Positions 57,569-64,000 of a stretch of 64,000 nucleotides of DNA are shown piece after piece. The stretch is taken from the NCBI RefSeq assembly GCF_034702125.1, contig NC_085880.1, positions 38,256,278 to 38,320,277 on the forward strand, read 5' to 3'. How positions within the stretch are numbered: the stretch's first letter is position 1; each line of letters starts with the position of its first letter. This DNA comes from Engraulis encrasicolus. Taxonomy: Eukaryota > Chordata > Actinopteri > Clupeiformes > Engraulidae. Both the position numbers and the translations under genes were made by a program. The notes below the pieces were generated by a model. It made no database searches. It saw only the letters and a program-made list of their open reading frames with translations, and had not been told where the DNA came from.

Positions 57569-57740
57569 TGCACATTTGTCAATTTGCCATTTCACCATTA
57601 TTTTTTTGCATCATGACTAATGCAGTTTGTGTCCTTAGTACTGGCAGCTAGTTTTTAAAAGCTGGTGGTCTATTGCATGTTGGGTATGGGCTACTGCGAC
57701 ACAGTTTAGGTTTGCCATTTTGTACATTTTAAAAACTGTA

Positions 57741-57746
57741 AATAAA
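57741..57746 (+). promoter_or_regulatory. npm3: npm3 polyadenylation signal
   Basis: AATAAA about 955 nt after the stop, followed by TGTGCC and a T run. Confidence 0.65.
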
Positions 57747-58740
57747 TGTGCCTTTTTTATTGACCGTACGTAAATTGAGACAGAAACTGGCTTGTCTTTA
57801 TTGGTTTATAGGTAAACATTTTCTTAACCTGAATACTTTTTGGGGGAAACTTCATGCACATCCCACCTCTCTGAGGCCAGGTTCAGGACAAAGGTGTATC
57901 TGATCATTGGAAAGGGAAGATCCACTTTGAACATTTATTCAGGTCATACAACATTTCGACCCAACAGGATCTTGCGAAACGTTGTACGACCTGAATAAAT
58001 GTTCAAAGCGGAGCTGCAGTGTGCAGACTGCTGCTCTTTCCATTATCCCTCTATTTTTGGGGGGCCCATGATGTGGCCGTTGTGATATTGTCCGGAAAAA
58101 TGACACTGACGCTGAAGATGGTGCCTTTATCTCCTCTCTTTTCAGTAATGTATTTTCCCCGAGTCATATTTATGTTTTTTCAATCATGCATGCAAAGAGA
58201 TGTTGGAGGCCCTGTGTATCGGCCCAGCCTCTGTCACCACCAGCCCTTTGTGTTTGATAGCAGCATGTGGCCACTAGGGGGTAGTCATGAGGGCATGTGA
58301 GCAAGGCTGCGTGTAGGCCTACGGTTCTGCACAGCACAGCACGTGATAATTGTTTTCTCCATTTCATTTCTTTGGCACTGCATTGCCATATGATTTCCCT
58401 TGTTAGGCATATGTAGTTTGTTTAGGGGAAAAACTGATAAGGTGCTGTGACTTAATGTATTTAAAAATTGAGAAGAAGGAGGAATGCATGTTGGTTATAA
58501 GGGTTAGGCCTACTGATTCCTAGGCTTGCCAATCAAGCCCATATTACCTGTTCACAGGAAATATGATCTGTAGATAGCCTACACAGACACCAATTTGTCA
58601 TTGCCAATCAGCTGACATACCTTTCAGTGTGTGAACTTTGCATTTGCCCTGCCACTCAGCTCCATGTCATCCCTGTGTTACCACTGAGTCATCCATTCAG
58701 GAGACCGTTTTTCCTATCACCTATTTGGGCAAGGACGTTC

Positions 58741-58832
58741 ATGATGGTGCTCTAAAACAATCACGAAAAATGTGCAAATTGATGCGGCACACGTGACCAA
58801 TTTCTAAATAGAACACAAGATATTTTTCATGC
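58741..58832. repeat. About 90-bp direct repeat, copy 2
   Basis: Second copy of 57479-57568. Confidence 0.85.
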
Positions 58833-59129
58833 TTTTTTGTTTTTTGAAGAAAATCGGAATATTATTCATGTAATTTTGCGGACCTTTGGGCCTATTGTCT
58901 CGTGCTTTTCCCATTAAGTCAACACATTCATTATCGAACAATGTGTCCAGAGGAGTCGTCACAGAGTTCATTTGCAAATATAATTTGCAGGGTCTCCTGA
59001 CCTTTTTTTTCCCCGAATATTAAAGAAGTGCTCTGGAACGGGAGGTGCGTATCCTATTGCTGGGGTTAGATAACGGAGGTCATTAAAACCTCTCTTCTCA
59101 AACAGCTGGCGTCTCAGGGCTTTAACCCC

Positions 59130-59335
59130 TAGTGTTTCTCAATGGGGGTACTAGGGCGTTGAGAAGGACACAACTGAGTGGGGGCGGGGCCACAGGCTTA
59201 TTCACCATTGGGAGCATTAGTCTATTCTATTTTTCAATACTAAGGGGCATTGGCAGGCTTATGATGAGGCCAGGGGGCGTTTGGAGGCTTATGAGGTCAA
59301 GGGGGCGTTTGTTCAAATAAGGTTGAGAGCCACTG
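59130..59335. mobile_element. Probable hAT-like MITE, diverged
   Basis: Ends TAGTGTTTCTCAATGGG and GGTTGAGAGCCACTG resemble the CAGTGGTTCTCAA family. No TSD found. Confidence 0.6.
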
Positions 59336-59352
59336 CCCTACACAATCTAAGA

Positions 59353-59700
59353 CAGGGGTGTCAAACTCAAATTGACTGAGGGCCAAAATCAAAATCTGGA
59401 ACAAGGTCGCGGGCCGAACCCAACATTTATATTAAAATCTGGACTTAAATTATGAGTACATGCGCGTCATACTCAGAGTTAAATTTCACACACCCTCTTT
59501 CCCATCATATATGATAGCTGAAATGTATCTGCACATCATGTGACACACCAAATTTCTTGGTCAAGTCTTTTTTCACCATGAAATTAATGGTGTATGTGGG
59601 CCAAGGCGAACTGTAATACACATTTGAAATGATCTCGCGGGCCGAATAAAATGGCTTCGCGGGCCAGATTTGGCCCCCGGGCCTGAGTTTGACACCCCTG
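59353..59700. mobile_element. hAT-like MITE with perfect TSD
   Basis: Ends CAGGGGTGTCAAACTCAAAT and GAGTTTGACACCCCTG; ATCTAAGA on both sides (59345-59352, 59701-59708). Confidence 0.92.
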
Positions 59701-59890
59701 ATCTAAGAAGTAGGGCTTACTGTGTCAAAAATGCTTTGCTCTTGCTTGTGTGTGCTCAGGGACAACACATTTTTTGTCAATTGTTAGATGTGTCATAGAG
59801 GCCTATGTCTGTAACAGTCTGACTGCACATACTGTAAGAAACAGAATGTAAGAAAACTGTAGGCCTAATAATTGTGTAATAACAAGGATC

Positions 59891-60045
59891 GATGGGCCCT
59901 ACCGTGGTGCTAACTCCTCTGCTACGTGGCCGACCCGGGTTCGATTCCTGGTCCAGGTCCTTTGTCAGCCCTCCCCCATCTCTATCTCCCAACTCACTTC
60001 CTGTATCTCCACTATCCTGTCTCATAAAAAAATAAAATAATAAAG
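59891..60045 (+). mobile_element. tRNA-derived SINE (family C)
   Basis: Head GGGCCCTACCGTGGTGCTAA, B-box GGTTCGATTCC at 59938-59948, body with CACTTCCTGTATCTCC, and an A-rich tail (AAAAAAATAAAATAATAAAG). Confidence 0.88.
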
Positions 60046-60380
60046 AATCGAATAGCTTGAAAATACTTTTTTTAAAAGCAAAAAAAACAAGGAGTCAATT
60101 GAATAAGTAGTTGTTGAGTCATATACTGTAACTCACATTCCTTGTCTGTGATGAGTATTTGGCTACGTTGTAAATTTTAAATACATTCAAATAATAATTA
60201 TTTTGCAACACAAAATGTGTCAGACACAGTAGGCTATTTTAACTAAATAATACATAGCCTATGTTGTGTCACATTCCACACACTATGTGTTAAAATCACC
60301 ATAACACAATGCATGTGTCAAACAAATGACACATTCCTTCTTACAGTGCACAGGTGGTGTGAAGAACACACACACACACA

Positions 60381-60684
60381 GGGTGCATTCCCATATGCGA
60401 CCTTTCATCCTCCACTTGTGCTTGTGGCTTCCCCCCGCCTCCTGGCCCCTCCTCTGTGGAGAAAGCAAGAAAGTTTCCCAGCTGTCAGCCTAGCCAAAAC
60501 AACTTTTGGGGGACTATTCTTCATTCACCATCCAGTTTGCAAATGAGAATATCTTTACAATTGAGCTTTTGCAAGATATTGAAATATAATGCTGTTGTCA
60601 GTGATGTCATCATGACGTATCATTTCCTGGTACAGGGCCACATGCTCAAGTGGAGGACGCAAGGTCGCATATTGGAACGTACCC
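60381..60684. mobile_element. MITE with long TIRs (family of 9899)
   Basis: Ends GGGTGCATTCCCATATGCGA and TCGCATATTGGAACGTACCC. Shares TATTGAAATATAATGCTGTT-type inner sequence with 9899-10219. Flanked by CACACAC on both sides. Confidence 0.82.
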
Positions 60685-61154
60685 ACACACTGGATTATCC
60701 CCTCAACACAGCTGGGTATCACCACATCCTGTCCCAGTCCATCACACATGCCCATTGTTAAGTTTGCGCTCGGCACACACTGAGTTATACATGTGGTTTG
60801 TGGCCGCCAAACACTTCAGAGGCCTCTCTTCTCTTCTCTAAAGAATGGGGATGGGGAAATACTTGCTCTGTCACCTCTGAGAGATAAATGACCTTTTTTT
60901 TGCCCGCCCATTCAAACTACTAAATTAGCATGATGACACTCAAAGCGGTAGTTTGTACATGGCACACATGTAGGTGGATATTGAAATGTCAAAACTGTCA
61001 CAAAACTTTTTTCAGAATAGTTAAGCCTTTGTACGAGAGCTATAGGGCCTATTTGAAATGCTCACAGTTATCCTCACAGTCACACTTTTAATTTAACTTA
61101 ATCTGACAAATTAATGGTGCAGTGCTGTTTGGGAGTTCAGCTCAGGGATAACAA

Positions 61155-61277
<123 letters not shown>

Positions 61278-61334
61278 AAAGGGTCAGTTGCCCCAGGCAT
61301 AGGGTATGATGTGTAGGTGACCTTTTAGGTTAGG

Positions 61335-61555
61335 CTACTTTGCCCCGGGCCCGGCGAAAGTTGCCAGTGGCCCTGCCTCGTTCTGATCTCCACGTTGCTT
61401 TTTTGTATGTTAGTGCAGTGAAGGTGGTGACAGGAAGCCAGTGGGGATAGAGAGATGGGGAAGGGCCGGCAAAGGACCCGGGCCGGGAATCGAACCCGGG
61501 TTGGCCGCATGGTAGACGAGTGCCCTACCGTTAGGCCACGGTAGGGCCCGTCCAT
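61335..61555 (-). mobile_element. tRNA-derived SINE (family C), reverse
   Basis: B-box complement GGAATCGAACC at 61486-61496 and head complement TTAGGCCACGGTAGGGCCC. Body shared with 59891 and 16965. Confidence 0.88.
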
Positions 61556-61604
61556 GTCGCATCTTAGGAGCTTGGTGAGGTGACCCTCTCTTGCTTCCTT
61601 ATCT

Positions 61605-61800
61605 CTTTTTTGGGGGGCTTGTTATGCCTTTATGTAGGACAGGACAGTGAGAGAGTGGGACATGAAATGAGTGGCAGAGAGAGGGGGGGGCATTGGCAAA
61701 GGACCTCAGGTCGGAATTGAACCTGGGTCGCCGGTGCGATAGTAAGGCAACTTAGCTCATTTAGCCACTGTGTCCCTGCGCCGGTGCGATAGTAAGGCAA
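61605..61800 (-). mobile_element. SINE family C, reverse, with duplicated head
   Basis: Body GGACAGGACAGTGAGAGAG, B-box-like GGAATTGAACCTGGG, then the head. GCCGGTGCGATAGTAAGGCA plus CTTAGCTCATTTAGC occurs twice (from 61731 and 61780). Confidence 0.75.
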
Positions 61801-62066
61801 CTTAGCTCATTTAGCACCTCTTACTGTCACCAAAATTGTCATGGCTATGTCTTAATCTGTTACTTAAGGCTCTCAGCACTGCCATAGGAATGTTCTTATG
61901 ATGTAGTTGAGTGTGGTGTTATTATAACACTAGCACATCATGATATGACAAAGCAGTTGCACCAGTTATTCCATTGTACTTAATGAGGTGGCAAGACGTC
62001 GTCATTACTGAAAAAAAAAAACTAAAAAGGCAACCTCCACATTTGAGCATATACATTGCTCTATAG

Positions 62067-62414
62067 CAGGGATGTCAAACTCAAATTGACTGAGGGCCAA
62101 GATTGGAATATGGAATAAAGTCATGGGCCGAACTTCAATATATTTTTTAAATAAATGAACTAAAATCGTGCAGGCACGCACTTAATACTCATAGATAAAT
62201 CTCACACACACTGATACATATTGTGTTGCATATATGAATGTGAGCTGTGTCCCACTCATACTTCTGTGACACACCACATTTTATGTGCAAGTCTTGTTAC
62301 ACTATACATTAATGATGTATGCGGGCCAACTGTAATACATATTTGAAATTATCTAGCGGGCAGAATAAATGACTCCGCTCCTACATTTGGCCCCCGGGCC
62401 TGAGTTTGACACTG
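62067..62414. mobile_element. hAT-like MITE with perfect TSD
   Basis: Ends CAGGGATGTCAAACTCAAAT and GAGTTTGACACTG; CTCTATAG on both sides (62059-62066, 62415-62422). Same family as 59353. Confidence 0.9.
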
Positions 62415-62422
62415 CTCTATAG

Positions 62423-62649
62423 CAGGGGTTCCCAACCTTTTCCAACTTGGGGCCCACTGGAAATGTTCACAAATATTCGGGGCCCACCACTGACCCAATA
62501 AACAGTAAAACTAACATAAATAGTCAAAAATAAGCAATAAAACTGTAACAAATTAACAACAACCATACAAAAATGTGATTTTGATTTTTACAAAATGATT
62601 TCAAGGCCCACTTGGAATACCTCAGGGCCCACCAGTTTGAGAATCACTG
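62423..62649. mobile_element. hAT-like MITE abutting the previous one
   Basis: Ends CAGGGGTTCCCAACCTTTT and CCAGTTTGAGAATCACTG. It starts right after the 8-bp duplication of 62067-62414; its own TSD is unclear (CTCTATAG / ATCTAGGA). Confidence 0.75.
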
Positions 62650-62654
62650 ATCTA

Positions 62655-62780
62655 GGACGTATTCGGCTGGGCACTTTGCTGTCCTGGGTCGAACCTTCCC
62701 CGTCTCTCTCTCCCACTTGTTTCCTGTCTCATTATAACTGTTCTGCCACAAATAAAGGCATAAAAGCCCCCAAAATATCT
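62655..62780 (+). mobile_element. SINE family C fragment
   Basis: Contains GGGTCGAACCTTCCCCGTCT, CACTTGTTTCCTGTCTC and AATAAAGGCATAAAAGCCCC, the body and tail seen in the reverse copies at 61605 and 16965. Confidence 0.6.
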
Positions 62781-62904
62781 TTGCAAAAACATAGTTATAT
62801 TTAGTGAAGTGGTTAATTCAGAACTACTTTTCAGAACAAAAGCCATGCATGCCACACAAGTGGCGTCACCATATGCAAACTCAAGGATATTTGGTGATTG
62901 AAAG

Positions 62905-63380
62905 TGCTGTTTAGACCGTGTGAGAGAGAGAGAGAGAAAGAGTCTTCGTTGTTGCGGTACAAAGGCGTGTTTGTTCGTGTGTGTGTCTGCTGGGAAGCTA
63001 GAGTGTTTGGAGAAGACTGCTGGAAAAGGCAGAAGAGAGGCGGAGAGGAGAGAGGGGCAGAGGAGAAGAGAAGAGAAGAGAAGAGAAGAGAGGTGTGGAG
63101 AGGAGAAGAGAGGAGTGCAGAGCAGAGGGGAGGAGAAGACACGAGAGAAGTGTTAGAAGAGAAGAGAGGAGAGGTGAAGAGTGGAGGAGAGAGGAGAGGA
63201 GAAATGAGGAGGGAAGAGAAGAGAGGAGAGGCGAGGTGAAGAGAGGAGAGAAGAGAAGAGAGGAGAGGTGAAGAGTGGAGGAGATAGGACAGGAGAAATG
63301 AACAGGGGAGAAGACAGGAGAGGCGAGGTGAAGAGAGGAGGGGAGAGAAGAGAAGGGGTAGAGCAGAGGAGAGGAGAGGA
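62905..63380. repeat. Purine-rich (GAGAAGAG)n tract
   Basis: Nearly pure purine from about 63020, with GAGGTGAAGAG interruptions. It yields false Ser/Leu/Pro and Arg/Glu ORFs on both strands. Confidence 0.92.
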
Positions 63381-63478
63381 TTGGAGGGTTGAACTGTGGA
63401 GATTATTTCCATTTCCTGCCCGCTGTTGCCCTGTCTGGCACGCGCTAGGCAGCAGGATGATGAGGGCCCAGGGGTGGA

Positions 63479-63724
63479 CTGGTAATCTGGCATACAGGAC
63501 ATTTTCCCGGTGGGCTGACAGTCCCCAGGGGCCGTTACTGTTGTTGTTGTGGTTGTTTTCCTGGAGATTGGCCCACAGTTTAGAGGGGAAGGCACATTGG
63601 TCCATCATCAATATAGACAGTGGATTCAGCCAGTCAAGATATAGTATGAAAGTGGCCTGTGCGTGTTCGGGGCCGATCTATGCCAAAAATGCCCTGGCCA
63701 CTTTTCGGTCCCAGTCCAGCCCTG
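63479..63724. mobile_element. hAT-like MITE with perfect TSD
   Basis: Ends CAGGGGTGGACTGGTAAT and CCCAGTCCAGCCCTG; TGAGGGCC on both sides (63471-63478, 63725-63732). Confidence 0.92.
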
Positions 63725-64000
63725 TGAGGGCCTGTCCTGCCTCAGACCTCGGAGGCCAGCTCATTTACATGACGGGGTGGGAGCAGCACCATGTCATTTC
63801 TGGTGAAGTCATATTTTTTGCATCTGTTAGCCTTGCCTTTCAGGATGGCATGAACTGGGCTTTGCAGGAACGTCGCTGCCAAGAAGAAATAGTAGTGACA
63901 GACGGACCGCTTCCTGTGGCCGGTTCAAGGAATGTTGAACACACACACTCGCGCGCGGCGCGCACAAACACACACATACCCCTCTCGCTCTTTTTCTCTC

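Noticed and set aside
62831..63611. 254- and 152-codon minus-strand ORFs
   Set aside because: Ser/Leu/Pro composition comes from the GAGAAGAG tract; no domain.

Overview
The window is nuclear DNA from a bony fish, most likely a teleost. It carries spliced vertebrate genes with GT-AG introns. Non-coding DNA is crowded with short hAT-like elements, a decayed Tc1/mariner copy, tRNA-derived SINEs and very long CA/TG/CT microsatellites. No bacterial features, CRISPR arrays, rRNA or free-standing tRNA genes were seen. All identifications come from reading translated exons and recalling the families; no search was run.

Layout. (1) 1-5.66 kb: the last five exons of pprc1 (PGC-1-related coactivator, + strand), covering the RS tract, the RRM and the conserved C-terminus; the rest lies upstream of the window. 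(2) 5.66-11.05 kb: repeat-filled intergenic DNA. (3) 11.2-49.5 kb: a complete oga (mgea5, O-GlcNAcase) gene on the + strand. I assembled 19 coding exons that join in frame to 944 codons plus stop, with a GH84 catalytic domain, acidic linker, helical stalk and acetyltransferase-like C-terminal domain. (4) 50.8-52.2 kb: setd6 (SET-domain lysine methyltransferase) on the - strand as one uninterrupted 472-codon ORF, with a duplicated 3' end downstream. (5) 52.6-57.75 kb: npm3 (nucleoplasmin family), five exons, + strand, head-to-head with setd6 across about 376 bp. (6) 57.75-64 kb: intergenic DNA made almost wholly of mobile-element remnants and simple repeats.

The neighbourhood PPRC1 / OGA / NPM3 matches linkage I recall from human 10q24, which supports the orthology calls. 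The gene products are nuclear or nucleocytoplasmic regulators: a transcriptional coactivator, the enzyme that removes O-GlcNAc, a lysine methyltransferase and a histone chaperone. Nothing in the sequence shows that they act in one pathway.

No radically new system was found. The most interesting points are: a tandem duplication creating a premature-stop copy of the start of oga exon 13; oga exon 17 squeezed between a roughly 370-nt polypyrimidine tract and a roughly 250-nt TG array; an intronless setd6 with a 97%-identical tail copy; a 69-bp near-perfect hairpin in an oga intron; a foldback element in the oga 3' UTR; at least ten hAT-like insertions with readable target-site duplications; and about 25 copies of the palindrome TAGGCCTA where about one is expected.
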